DNA from: Antedon mediterranea
Lineage: Eukaryota > Echinodermata > Crinoidea > Comatulida > Antedonidae
Direction: 5' to 3'
DNA: 60,000 nucleotides
Assembly: GCF_964355755.1 (NCBI RefSeq)
Contig: NC_092674.1
Span: 20,178,001-20,238,000, forward strand
Shown: positions 44,101 through 57,046 of the stretch, one piece after another
Numbering within the stretch: position 1 is the stretch's first letter
Layout: every line of letters starts with the position of its first letter
Program-made: the position numbers and the translations under genes
Notes under the pieces: model-generated
What the model was told of the DNA's origin: nothing
The model's input: only the letters and a program-made list of their open reading frames with translations
The model's database searches: none

Positions 44101-46451
44101 CTTAAAAAAAATAATTGTATTTCGATGTGTGTGTGTGTAAACAGCAAAGGAATGTTTACATTATCATTTGCATTAAATCATTTTTTATTTGGCCTAAATT
44201 TGTTTTAATTTAAACTTTTTTATAAAAGAAAGGAGCATTCACTATAAATCAATCGGATTGGTAGAACAAGAAAAGGACTGTAACCTTCCATACGGCAGAT
44301 TGTATCTGTAAAACTAAAATAAAAAAGAAAAAGTTTATTCTAAAATCAATAATCACTGCATTGTATAAAAGCGAGTTCAATACATTTATAGCGGATTTTA
44401 ATATAAAAGAAACAGATGGTAAATAATAAAACAGATACATGTTTGATTTTTAGATAATAACAATTTTCAATAGGGGTGATTGTGATGGTAATATTTTAGC
44501 GAACAAGGAATCATAACAGGTTTAGACATTGTGAATTTTTGTATTAAAAAAACTATCGATCTATTCACATGAATGGAGTTTTTGGTTTACACAACCTGGT
44601 GTATATATTATGGCCTTTTTTACTTCAAAACCAATATGCACTTGAAAATCTGGCATCATAGGCCAAGTGATAATTAACAGTTATCATCAAACTTTGTTAT
44701 GAGAAATCAATAAGGGAGGTACTTGGTTTTATTTGATTTTTTTCCACAAAAGTATCATGCGGTTAAAGAGTTTAAATAATGAAAAATGTTGTTATTATCA
44801 TGGAAATGAAACAAAAGATCATTACAAACAAAATTCATTCATTCAACAACAACAATGTTGGTTTTGAGTGGGAAGTGCAGGAGTCAAGTTTGTTTTTAGC
44901 TGTTTTAAATCTGCTTTAATTTATAGACTTTTGATATTTCAGTTATGTAAAAACAAAAATCCTGCATGTTTAATCAACTCCAATAAAACTCTTATATTTC
45001 CAGTAGCCTAATCAACTCCAGTACGGCTAAAATAAATTTAGTGAAAATCATTTTTAGATCAGTGGCACAAACTTAATGTGGAGTCAAACACAACAATTAA
45101 AACATTACAAACAAAACAAATCATTTTACACTTAGTGGCAACACACGGGTGCAGTAATAATGAAAACTTAAACTACACAAAAATAAAATAAGATGAAACA
45201 TAGAATATACCATAATATAATGCAGATGGACTCAATAATTATTGGTTAGCTTCAATAAGACATGAAAAATAATGAAAATATTATAAACAGAATGCAAATT
45301 ACCTATTTTTAAATCGGGTTTATTTTTTTTCCAGATTACTTTTAAAAGTCTTAAATGCAATGCAAAACATTTATACTAAGATCCATGTGAATATCATCCT
45401 AAAATCATTGACATTAGCATTCATAATCATTTCCCATGTTGCACACTTCTAAAAAGATCATATTTTAGTTTTACTAAATTCTGTCCCAGTGTTAAGCGTT
45501 TGACAATAATACAAAAAAATACAAAAATGTAGTACCGTATTATTTTTTTATCTCACTACTTTGATATAATATTATTTTTTTTTATAGATTTGTTGGAGTG
45601 TGAAGTACAGAAATACTTGTTTGTACTGTTGGATTTTAGTATTTTACTTGTTACTTGTACTTTTGGAAGTTGGCTATGCAGGACAAATATTACAAAACTA
45701 TTAAAAATTCATCAATGATATTTCTGCTCACCAAAACCAAAATAAACTGGTTTTACTAAATTTATAAATAATACCTTAGCGTTAATAATCACAATTAAAT
45801 GTATTTCTTTTCAGAAAGAGAAATATGTATACTGCCCTCTGTAAGAAATTACTTTTTAAAATGTTGGCGTACAGTTATTGGCATTTTATGGACAATCATA
45901 GAGAAATTATGTCTCTATGGAACAATGAATTTATTACTATTACAGGCCTAATAAATAATACATGACCTGTGAATATAAAAGCATAGAGATATTATAGTGA
46001 TATCAACAATAATTACACAAGAAAATATTAATCTTTAATAGTAGTAGGCTATTATTTATTACTATCTATCCAAACCATTCCTTATCAAATAAATATTGTT
46101 GTCTAAGCATATATTTTTAAAGATTTCTTCAATTTAAATTTTTGTTTAGCCTTATCTTTATCATTAAGGTTTTAATGGAGATGGAACCAGATAGGCCCAT
46201 AAATGTTTGTTAATTTAGTTATAACATTCCAATAGGCTGAGACTGTTTTTTACAATTAGTAGTGAAGATACTGCATGTTCTCTTACACTTGTTTCTCTTC
46301 TTACAATCATATGCTAACTTTTTAAAGCAATTGCTTGTAACAGTGTAACATGTGACATCATTATAATTTTCCTAAAAAAATGAACAAATTATGATATTGT
46401 ACAGAGTATTAGTAGATAAAACTTATTCTGACACCAAATTTTAAAAGGCTT
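41186..46451. other. Long AT-rich region with sparse retrotransposon tails
   Basis: About 5.3 kb without a recognisable gene. Near 43640-43800 a trailer (TTTTCATGTATTGTATTGAA then ATAAATCAAATGAAATCAAA) looks like a LINE 3' end with short tandem tail. Frames at 41568-41860, 42982-43200 and 44249-44440 have no domain and are probably chance. Confidence 0.4.
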
Positions 46452-46591
46452 TTTAAACTAGAAGTCTACATATATACAGAGTGGGTCTATATTATAGATG
46501 TGTTTAGTCACTACACTACACTTTAAACTAGAAGTCTACATATATACAGAGTGGGTCTATATTATAGCTGTGTTGAGTCACTACACTACAC
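46452..46591. repeat. Tandem duplication, two 70-bp copies
   Basis: The unit TTTAAACTAGAAGTCTACAT...CACTACACTACAC occurs twice in direct succession with only a few differences (for example TATAGATGTGTTTAG against TATAGCTGTGTTGAG). This indicates recent local duplication. Confidence 0.9.
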
Positions 46592-48465
46592 TGAAAAAGA
46601 AAGATACTATATCTAAGTTTTCATTGATAGAATTAAATAACAAAATACAAAAAAAATATTGGTTGAACAATTCTGAGTGAAGTATTGTGATAAAATTGTT
46701 TTGATGGATAGCATATCTATATATCCAAGACAATCAACTATTGATACCTCCAACAAATTCCTTTATAAAGTATTCTTTTGTCGACTTACTAGTTAAATCT
46801 TAACAATCCCATCACTTATTGACGAAAACCGGCAAGATTTATAATATAATAACAAAATATTACAGTCAAATAAAAATACATTATCTCCAAAAGTGAACAA
46901 TACATTCACACACAAATAGTAATATAAGAGAGTGAATTGGCAGGTTGAGATACAAAGGGTTGAACAAAAGTTGCGTGTTACATGCTTGAATGATGATAAA
47001 GGCACTAAGTGAAATGTCTGTTGAACAAAATGTCCTAAAAGGGACTTAATTCAGGGTACACTGGTTTTCAATAGAGTTGTTTACAAGTTTAGTTAAAAAC
47101 CTAGTCACAATTAGCTGGGAAGGAACAGTTATAAAGGCATGGTGTGTGTAAATCTGTATTTAAACAAAGGTGGTACTATCATATCCAATTCTTCTATTAC
47201 TGTAAGACATTAGCAGAAGAATGAATAGAAGAGTTTCGATTCAAAATAATTTAAAACATGCTCTGATTGTTATCTTTATACTTGTTTGACACGCTATTAA
47301 TATAGTACTTTGAACTTTTCAACATTTATTTGATTTTATTATTTAAAAAAAAACTATTAAAATATAATTCAATATTAAAAATAAAAGGAAAAGAAAAGAT
47401 GCAGTTAGGGTGGTAATGTTACTTATTGCAGACAAATCATAAAAACAGAACCGGTTTCAAGTAGTAGGCAAAGCTGGCTGGCATAGACCTGAATAGGTTA
47501 GCATCCCAGTATGAAGCTATTAGCTAGCCTAAGGTACTAACTATTGATTATACAAAACATTTATAGAATAAGCCTCATGCCACTGTGGTCAGACATTTTA
47601 ATGGAAGTCAAGTTTATATAATTCTACAGTAGGCTACTCTAACGGCCCATTCAAGATAATTATTTACCCGGGTAAGTTGGTTTCATGGGATGGCCACCAA
47701 CTTAACAGGGTATTTGAATCTACCCTTTTAAAAAACAGCCTTCTGATCTTTCACCAACTATTAGAACCATTTGCACAAACTTAAACTTGCAATTGTTCTC
47801 TACATTTATAAAACAGCTGATTATTGTTAATACACGATTATGTTTTTACAAATTATGTGTTTATTCAATTTTATGGTGTCTGCACTAATATACTAAAAAG
47901 AACAACAAAACACCATCGTCCAATGCCTATTTTACATACATTTCTTAAATTTTCAATTCGATATACTGTACTAATACGTTTTGAAAGTGGTCTTGGTTAC
48001 AGGTGCTGTTAAAATTTCATATTCATGGTTATTATAGATTGAACAATTATTTTTGATTTATTACATAATAATAATAATGTTTAGATAAACTAATACATCT
48101 TTTGGGCCCAGTTCTTTGTTTCTTCTGTGTGTTGTAACTGGCGGGTCAGAATGCAGGATAATAAAATTACTATTTTTCATCTTTTAAATGAGCTGTCGGT
48201 TCCATGCCCAATATTGTAAAAAAATACAGCAAGAACAACAATGATCCAGTAGCCATGTGTAAGGGAGAATTTGATGTGACATATTGCTACTTTTTGATGA
48301 TGTAAATATCAATGTATAGGTAATGTAAATAAATGAACATCAAACATGGAAATGGATCAATTGGGTTGGGATCATCTGCCATTAACTGATCAATTGGACA
48401 ACACGAAAAGCAAATCATTCTACTAAACTTTTGTGAGTTATGCTTGGTCAGGCCTGTAACCAATG
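46592..48465. other. Intergenic, nothing recognised
   Basis: About 1.9 kb, AT-rich, ending at a G homopolymer (about 48466-48482). No exon or element end is supported. Confidence 0.45.
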
Positions 48466-48739
48466 GTGGGGGGGGGGGGGGGAAATAGCACGATCCTCCC
48501 GCTGAACAGAGAGTTCCTCCCACATTTTTTTGCTGGTCATACTAACACTACGATTTTTACTACAGGCCTAGTCAAGCCTTAATAAAAAGAGATTATTCAA
48601 TTTAAATCGACATTCACAATAGCAAAAGACATATGAATATAATTACAACCAAAATCATTTGTTAATATTAATTATCTTATTAGTTTTACACTTAAAAATA
48701 CAAATTGGAACTACCAAACACCAAGACATCTAGATCTTT

Positions 48740-50261
48740 TAAAAAGAAGTTATGGTACACGCAGAAAGGATGGATCCTCTCACACGCGTGTACGGCCGCG
48801 CATTCAGTCAGTCTAAAGTGGATGGATTAGATACGCAAGTTTATGACAGGCTCTTTTTAACGATAACAGCAGGGAGTTGCCGTCTCAACTGTGGTTGGTA
48901 TGTGTGAGTGTGTCGATGTAGGCCTAATTAATATTTTCAATACTTTCATACGGATGTCTGGCGGTGTCACATTCTTCAAAAATGGCATATGACGCTCTAT
49001 AAAAAAAGTGAAGAGATACACCAGAAGAAGAAGAGCCGGAAATGCGATTTACGGCCATCTAGAGAAAAAAAAATACCCCCGTTCTAGGGTGTGGTTCCAC
49101 TAAACAATTTAAACAATCCAGCCTGCCATCAAACCTGTACTGGTTATGTCCCTGTTGGTGTGCAACAAAAAATACATAATATCAATCGAAATCACACTAA
49201 ATCACTATTGGTTTTGATACTACTATTCTGCAATATTTTCTAAAAGTGAATTTTCTTCATCTTTTCAAGCTTCATTTGTATGACGAAAAATTATTTTTAT
49301 TTGATTTGTTCTGTATTTCTTCTTGTGTTTGCCTTATTTTTCCCTGAATTTAGTCCATTGATTGCCTGGGGCAAGCAACTTGGTTAATTGGCCCTGTAAT
49401 GATACTCTAGAAATTATGATAAAGACAATCAATAAACAACTTATTTCATGTGATAACTGTAATTACACTTCCATTAATTAAGACTCATCTTTTCAAATAA
49501 ATCATATGTATTCAGCTGTCAAATAAATTGATGAACCTTAATTGAAATATAGCAATGTCAATGCCATTCTATTAGTTTATGCTTGGCAGGTTATGCAATT
49601 GACAAACTCTGCTATGTGAAGTTTATAACTTGATAGATACTTCATAAAAAAGACAATTATGTAAGTTTCATAATAACCCATATGAAGCGACCAATCAGGA
49701 TTAACTTTGATTTATAACTTTAAAAATGCAAGAAAAAAGGCTCTAAAAGACAAACACGTAAGTCATACTGATGGATTAATTGGTCAATGTATCAATCACT
49801 AGTTTTCAATGGATTATGAATCAAAAACAATTATTAAGTTAAAAAAGTAAAGTACTATGATTTCAGCGTTTAGTATTTGGAAATCATTTCTACTGAGTTC
49901 AATGGTATTTGATGGGGTATTGGAGTCGGAATTTATTTAAAGGATGTGTTTATTCAAAGGTTGTTTTTTTATGGTGGAAAAGGGATTTGTACACAAATTA
50001 AGTTTGGTTAACATTTAGACAACTGTTATTGTAGGATCATGCAGAAAGAGATTGACGTTCTAACACTGATACTAAAGTTTAAAATGTTACATTCATGACT
50101 TCAAATAACTTTTGTTAAATAAGTTAAATATTGTACAGATTTGTATTTTGGAAAATATGATTGCAAAAACCATGTACTAAAGTCAGGTTTTTGGTAGATT
50201 ATGTGTTCCAAAAAGGAAAAACAATTAATTAAGAATGTTTTAACATTTTGGTTGTTAGGCT
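48740..50261. other. CpG-bearing patch followed by AT-rich DNA
   Basis: At 48750-49080 the base composition changes: CACGCGTGTACGGCCGCGC, a SCGGAA-type ETS word and an ATGGCCG (YY1-like) word on the minus strand. A 44-codon minus-strand frame (48924-49058) begins right after a pyrimidine-rich CTCTAG. It might be a promoter or first exon, but nothing confirms it. From 49100 to 50261 I see only AT-rich sequence and a possible LINE-type trailer around 49300-49440. Confidence 0.3.
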
Positions 50262-50312
50262 AGGCGGATAACCTAACTCGACCATAGTAACGAGTTTAAA
50301 TCTAGTGTTTAT
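50262..50312 (+). repeat. Solo end of the 33-36 kb array element
   Basis: GGCGGATAACCTAACTCG then the hairpin partner AACGAGTTTAAATCTAGT is the reverse complement of the array unit head. Here, read on the + strand, the order is TTATCCGC complement, imperfect hairpin, CTAG, T. It shows that this end also occurs alone, with no array beside it. Confidence 0.8.
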
Positions 50313-51298
50313 TTTGTCTTTTTTGAAGTGAAATTTTTAATTTTGTTAATAAGTTTATAAATGGCCAATTTAACGTTTCATTTTATCCATCTTTATCCTG
50401 TTTGGGGGATTTAAGTAAAGTAGTTTCTACATTAATATCGGAATTATGCATGTGCTATGTTAACTAATAATTTTACACAAATTGTCAGAAAATAAATGAT
50501 GTTTTTATTCAAGTAGTTTTATATATATTTTTAACTAAAGTATTTCTAGAATGAAACAAAAAATCAATTTAAAAATAAAAGAAGAAAAGAGAAACACATT
50601 TAAGTATAAAGAAAGTGAATGAGTTTAAGGACCAATTATGCCACTTACAACATAAAATTAGTTGAATTAATCACATTGCGATTACATCTAACAAACTTCA
50701 AGCATAATTGTTTCCTTTCTATGACCTCATTATAAAAACAAAATAGGAATTGTTGATGTGGTTTGTCCATTAAAGCATTTGTTTTCTCAATGTAAATGGT
50801 ATTCACATTGAATAATAATCATGTAAGTACATTGAAAATAGCAATGACGGACATTCAAACTGTGAAACTGCAGAGGTGGCCAAATCCAACGACAGGAAGT
50901 CATATCAAAGTATATTCACATCTCTTTATCAAAGGTAGTCTCAGACAAAAGGTGGACAATTGCCGTTGCTTTTGTTAGTTCTACAACGATTTCTTCTCTT
51001 AATTATATTGTAGAAGCAGCTTGAGGCACACAAGGCTTTAAGATTTCTCACTTAAGGCGTGTAGTCTCGAGCGTTCTAGCTGTAATCTTCTGCTGTGATT
51101 TCACTGATAGTTGTCATAATTATAAAGCACTAATTTAGCTTTTGGAAAGAGACAGATTACATAACAAATTCAAGAAAACATACAAGATATTTGTATTGAT
51201 ATCAAACATATGACGTACATTGATTCATATACAATATTGCAGGCATACACATACAGAGAAAAACATTCACTCTTTTATTTTGTTCAGATATATATTTG
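50313..51298. other. Intergenic, nothing recognised
   Basis: About 1 kb, AT-rich. A frame at 50796-50978 shows no domain. Confidence 0.45.
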
Positions 51299-51610
51299 TG
51301 AGTGAGTGTGGCCGAGCGGTTAAGACAGTGGAACCGAAATCCATAGCCATAACATGGTTCTGGTGGTAGAACAAGTTTTCTCGGATAAGGACTATAAACC
51401 GTAGGCCCAGTGTACATTTGGCTCATGTGCCCTTTAAGGAACCTAGTACATCTTTCGAGACGAGTAGGGGGTTACCCCGGTGTACTAGTTCATTCATACA
51501 CACACACTGTCGTAAACAGACGTATTGGCGCCGTAGTTGGCTGCCGATGTCACAATAGGACACTTAGTGGAGCAGTAGCCTTCAACTATGAAGTTTGCTC
51601 CTTAAAATAG
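51299..51610 (+). repeat. tRNA-derived SINE
   Basis: TGGCCGAGCGGTTAAG (51309-51324) is an intact pol III box A of the tRNA-Ser/Leu type. A weak box B-like GGTTCTGGTGG follows at about the right distance. The body GGATAAGGACTATAAACCGT then AGGCCCAGTGTAC and the GTAGGGGGTTACCCCGGTGT block resemble SINE bodies of marine invertebrates. The 3' part GGCGCCGTAGTTGGCTGCCG is a conserved SINE tail region. A frame across it (51410-51610) is incidental. Confidence 0.75.
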
Positions 51611-51759
51611 AAGAAGACGATATTCAGGTGCCATCTTCCTTGCATCAATAACCAAAATGGCTTCTAAGATCAAAAACTCACAGCTACGGTGGTGGTCGTC
51701 TCAGCACAAAACACACAAATTTGGCTTAAATTTTTTCCAAATTGCGGGACACTAATTTA

Positions 51760-51960
51760 CCTCCGCCAAGGAGGTATATGTAATCGATCGCATGTGTTTG
51801 TTGGTCTGTCTGTTTATATATTTGTTTGTTAGCAGGATAACTCAAAGTTTATTGCAAAATCTTTACCAAAATGAAAATACAGATAGATATGTGGTCAAGG
51901 ACCACTCCATTAAATTTTGGAGGCAATCTGGACCAGGGTCCCAATTCTGGAGCAGTTTTT
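51760..51960 (+). repeat. Widespread CCTCCGCCAAGGAGG repeat
   Basis: It opens with the palindrome CCTCCGCCAAGGAGG. TGTTTGTTGGTCTGTCTGTT then TTAGCAGGATAACTCAAAG, CATTAAATTTTGGAGG and GGACCAGGGTCCC follow. I recognise this order from a dispersed repeat seen in many unrelated invertebrate genomes. Its class is not known to me and it encodes nothing. Confidence 0.7.
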
Positions 51961-53225
51961 AGTATTGTTTTCAGATCTGCTAGTGTTAACAAATAGGAGA
52001 CAATTGTCTTATATCTTATATCAATCCCGCATTGTATATCATTTGTTATGTTTATTTAATTGTGAAAATGATAAATTACATAACTTATTTGAAATAGCAT
52101 AACAATTTTTTCTGAAATAAAATGATTGAATGAAAATATTTTATTTACTTAAATTCCCCTTAAATATCTATTTACAACTGAATTACGTATAGTATTTCTG
52201 ACATTATTCTCTAATAATAGAGTAATCTTTTAAAATGAGTAATAAAAGAATAAGTAAAGTACATGAACAAAATCAATTTAGCAGTGTTTTCTCACGTTGA
52301 TTTATGGTTTTATTGGTTCTCTATTGATTGGATCACGTTATTCTTCAACTTCTATTCAAATCAATCTTATGAATGTCATAACACCCTAACTCTATTAATA
52401 TCGGCATTCTTCGTATTCTTCTCTTAAACTAAAGTTTCTTTTTAAAAGGTTCAACGAAACACCAAAGCTGAAAAACATGTTGTGGACGAATGCCCAGAAA
52501 CAATGTAGGAAGAGTCAACCAAGTCGGACATGTATTGTTCACCATTTATCCTCGAGGCATTCTCTTTAAATCCCTGTATACCCACAGGTGTGTTAATACG
52601 TTTCTCGCACGCAACATGTACTCATCTATTGTCTATCGATTGCTTGAATAACTACCAACGGTTTAAACACCCTTATCATCTTTGTTTTCGCCGTCTACTC
52701 TATTGTGTAATTTTGATTTGAAAAACTTCCTCCTCGAAAGCTATCCAAACTTCTATTGTATTCAAACAGTACACCACTATAGACTGTTCAAATATTACAC
52801 AAAACCCCTCTATATTTTAGAAGTTTACTGAATGGAGTGAAAAGTTTATAAATCACCGCCAACTATACGATCATTGTGAAGTCAACACTGGATTAATACA
52901 ATCGTTCACAATGCTGCTGTACTATGATGACCACCTGGTTGCTAAGCAACCATACATAAATAGAAGTGAAACAATACAGTATATATTCTTTTAAAGAAAT
53001 AAAGTTGTTATCCTGTCATTTAAAAATAACAAACATGTAATATTTTGGATCAAAATTACTTTTTCTCTTCTCGATATTTTAAAACATATTATAAGGTAAT
53101 ACAATTTACACTATAATATATATCAAAAGATATACGATAATTTAATTTACTTAATTTTATAATTATGCTTTTAAATTATCTCTTAATCTCAACTTTTAAA
53201 CTAGAGATGATAGTAAAAATCAATT
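51961..53225. other. Intergenic, nothing recognised
   Basis: About 1.25 kb. Near 52110 an AATAAAATGATTGAATGAA ending could be a retro-insertion tail of the preceding repeats. Confidence 0.4.
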
Positions 53226-55015
53226 ATACTGTGGTGTAATAGGTGCAAACCACATTATCACTTTAGTGTAAGGATGCAACCGATGTGATGTAGTATAATT
53301 GGTGCAACCAATGTGATTTATGTAGTATAATTGGTGCAACCAATGTGATTGATGTAGTATAATTGGTGCAACCAATGTGATTGATGTAGTATAATTGGTG
53401 CAACCAATGTGATTGATGTAGTATAATTGGTGCAACCATCGCTTTAGTCTAATTGGTGCAACCGATGTGATTGATGTAGTATAATTGGTGCAACCAATGA
53501 GATTGATGTAGTATAATTGGTGCAACCAATGTAATCGATTTAGTGTAATGGATGCAACCGATGTGATTGATGTAGTATAATTGGTGCAACCAACGTAATC
53601 GCTTTAGTGTAATGGACATGCAACCGATGTGATTGATGTAGTATAATTGGTGCAACCAATGTAATCGCTTTAGTCTAATTGGTGCAACCGATGTGATTGC
53701 TGTAGTGTAATGAGTGCAACTGCTATGGTCGCTGTAGTGTAATGGGTGCAACCGATATGTGATTGCTGTAGTGTAATGGGTGCAACTGCTATGGTCGCTG
53801 TAGTGTAATGGGTGCAACCAATGTGATTGCTGTAGTGTAATGGGTGCAACTGCTATGGTCACTGTAGTGTAATGGGTGCAACCAATGTGATTGCTGTAGT
53901 GTAATGGGTGCAACCGATGTGATTGCTGTAGTGTAATGGGTGCAACCGATGTGATTGCTGTAGTGTAATGGGTGCCACTGCTGTGGTCACTGTAGTGTAA
54001 TGGGTGTAACCGATGTGATTGCTGTAGTGTAATGAGTGCAACTGCTATGGTCGCTTTAGTCTAATTGGTGCAACCGATGTGATTGCTGTAGTGTAATGAG
54101 TGCAACTGCTATCGTCGCTGTAGTCTAATTGGTGCAACCAATGTGATTGCTGTAGTGTAATGGGTGCAACTGCTATGGTCGCTGTAGTGTAATGGGTGCA
54201 ACCAATGTGATTGCTGTAGTGTAATGGGTGCAACTGCTATGGTCACTGTAGTGTAATGGGTGCAACCAATGTGATTGCCGTAGTGTAATGGGTGCAACTG
54301 CTATGGTCACTGTAGTGTAATGGGTGCAACCGATGTGATTGCTGTAGTGTAATGGGTGCAACCGATGTGATTGCTGTAGTGTAATTGGTGCAACTGCTGT
54401 GGTCACTGTAGTGTAATGGGTGTAACCGATGTGATTGCTGTAGTGTAATGGGTGCAACCGATGTGATTGCTGTAGTGTAATGGGTGCAACTGCTATGGTC
54501 GCTGTAGTGTAATGGGTGCAACCGATGTGATTGCTGTAGTGTAATGGGTGCAACCGATGTGATTGCTGTAGTGTAATGGGTGCAACTGCTATGGTCACTG
54601 TAGTGTAATGGGTGCAACCAATGTGATTGCCGTAGTGTAATGGGTGCAACTGCTATGGTCGCTGTAGTGTAATGGGTGCAACCAATGTGATTGCTGTAGT
54701 GTAATGGGTGCAACTGCTATGGTCACTGTAGTGTAATGGGTGCAACCAATGTGATTGCTGTAGTGTAATGGGTGCAACTGTTATGGTCACTGTAGTGTAA
54801 TGGGTGCAACCAATGTGATTGCCGTAGTGTAATGGGTGCAACTGCTATGGTCACTGTAGTGTAATGGGTGCAACCGATGTGATTGCTGTAGTGTAATGGG
54901 TGCAACCGATGTGATTGCTGTAGTGTAATGGGTGCAACTGCTGTGGTCACTGTAGTGTAATGGGGTGCAACCGATATGATTGCTGTAGTGTAATGAGTGC
55001 AACCGGTGTGGTCTC
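53226..55015. repeat. Minisatellite with 32-bp unit, ~55 copies
   Basis: The base unit is GTGTAATGGGTGCAACC then RATGTGATTGCTGTA. The first ~450 bp uses an older variant (GTATAATTGGTGCAACCAAT with GATGTA). From about 53700 two unit types, CAACCRATGTGATT and CAACTGCTRTGGTC, are mixed in higher-order patterns, some of which recur (near 53905, 54325 and 54870). The lower strand is open in all three frames over long stretches, giving 60-158-residue frames with 32-residue repeats. These follow from the unit, which lacks lower-strand stops in most copies. Confidence 0.95.
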
Positions 55016-57046
55016 TGTTACAGTGTTCCTACCCAAGGGGATGGCCTCATTGATTGTGTAAAAAGGGTATAAGAAAGTACAACCCTTAAAAATGAAATGA
55101 ATAGTCACTTTCTTTATCAAACAGGATTTCCAGTGAAGTATGAAAAAAAAACGAGACTTTGAATTATTTTAAACAGGAAATGAAAAACAAAACATTCATC
55201 TGTTATTAAGTTTGAGAAAAATAGCAAAACAAATAGCAGGAAAGCCAGCCCTTCTGGGAATATAATTAAACAGCAATGATCTAACGCCAATGGGTGTACT
55301 TTGAAAATGAACACATTGTACTATATAATCCAACACACAGCAGTAGATAATACACAAAAGTGAAGTCAAATACCTAAAACTTCTGGAAAAGCTTCAGAAA
55401 GATGATGTTAAATTAATTAACAAATCATTACTTTACAGGGAGTAATAACTACCAGTCCAAGTGAACTTTGTGCCACATGAAATTGATATTCTGCAGCCTG
55501 TTGAATACACAAGTGCATGATCTTAAACTGAAAAAAAAACAACAAATGTTTTGAAAGAATAGTTTGGGTTTAATGGTTAATGAATTAAAGCCTGAAAGCA
55601 CTGTGAAAACAAGCAGCAAATGAAAAAGAGAGAAAGTCCAAAACAATGTATGGAGATACACCCTCGTCGCTAACCAGGGTTCAAACTGATGAACTTTGGT
55701 TAGCACCAATTGATTCTCAGCCTCCTGAGGGTTCAGTGTCTCATATTCTAGTAAACAGGCAATTTATAACTAAAAATTATGACTAATAATTATTCACCAA
55801 ATGTGTTTCTTTTATAGTCAACTAGATTCCTTACAATTTATTTCTGCCAATCGCTAATAATCCTATGTTGTTTGTTGACTATGGAAAGGGAGTGTCCTGT
55901 AGGCTACAGTACATGGCGTTCCTTGGACACTAACTTGAAAATTCTAACATTATAACCATTCAATCAATTTTAGAAACATTTCTCTAATCTAAAAGTGTTA
56001 AATTTCACCTTTTTACAGCTAGAAAATGGATTAGTCTTAGCTTGCAAGTGAAGGTAAATTATTAATTAATAATAGTAATTTATATTTATTATTAATTATT
56101 ATACATACTTACTTCATCCGTGTGCTAAACTGATATCACCATAGGCTGCATTGCTAGTATATTTAATAATCTACAGGTTAAAATAATCTCATAAATGTTG
56201 ATATGTTTTATGGGTAATATTTAAATCCTTCAACATAAGAAAAGAAAAAAAAAACAAAACAGTGAAATCCTATTTCTGTCAACTAACTATCAAATGCAAA
56301 TAAGGTATAGGCCTACAGTAAGTCAATAACTGTTGACCACGATGCGATTGCAACTCCCCTTTCCACCATTTCCTAAAAAGTGTATTTTCAAGAAGTCATA
56401 AATTTTCTAAAATTTGGGGCTACTACATTCTTTTAGACTTTATCAATAATTCAAAAGGAGAATTATTATACTGTGAATTACTGTAGTTTATCATTATCAA
56501 CGAAAAAAATAATACTTGCAGGAGTTGACTTAAGGAGAGTAGAAAATAATCATGTGTCCTGTAAACGAAAATATACTTTAATTTTCTTGAGTATAATTAA
56601 AAATGGCTATTGTGGCTATTAAGAAAATGTTGGCAACAATAATACAATTGTATACTACAATACAATAAAGTTGTGATATATTAACCATTTATCCTTTTGT
56701 ATTTAGTGAGTGAGACCCTGTAGGTATATACCACTCATATTCACTTGTTCAGATGTTGAAAGTAAAGTGTCACACACTCAATGTCACAATAACTTGTTGT
56801 TTAACTGAATGCAATCTCTCAAAGCAATTGAACAAGAGAAAGAATGAGCCTGAAGTGCAATGACAAATGTAACCTGTAGGCTACTGAAGACAGAAGATAT
56901 AAAAAAAATAAAAGACCCACCAGAATGTCATAATTGGCATGAAATAGGTCATGTATTTAGAACATTAGTATTTTGAGATTAGGTGAAACTTTATTAATAA
57001 TTAATTATTTTATAGAATGCTTATTTATGCTTCAGAAGAGGATCTC
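55016..57046. other. Intergenic, nothing recognised
   Basis: About 2 kb of AT-rich DNA. Frames at 55117-55314 and 55449-55709 on the minus strand have no domain or conserved pattern. Confidence 0.45.

Noticed and set aside
51309-51380. A functional tRNA-Ser/Leu gene
   Set aside because: Box A is good, but the acceptor stem does not close, there is no proper GGTTCGANTCC box B, and SINE body sequence follows directly.
51410-51610. A 66-codon frame
   Set aside because: It lies entirely within the tRNA-derived SINE body.
53449-54950. Long His/Thr-rich repetitive frames on the minus strand (60-158 codons)
   Set aside because: They are translations of the 32-bp minisatellite. Overlapping frames in every phase give the same peptide words, and there is no promoter, splice context or unique sequence.
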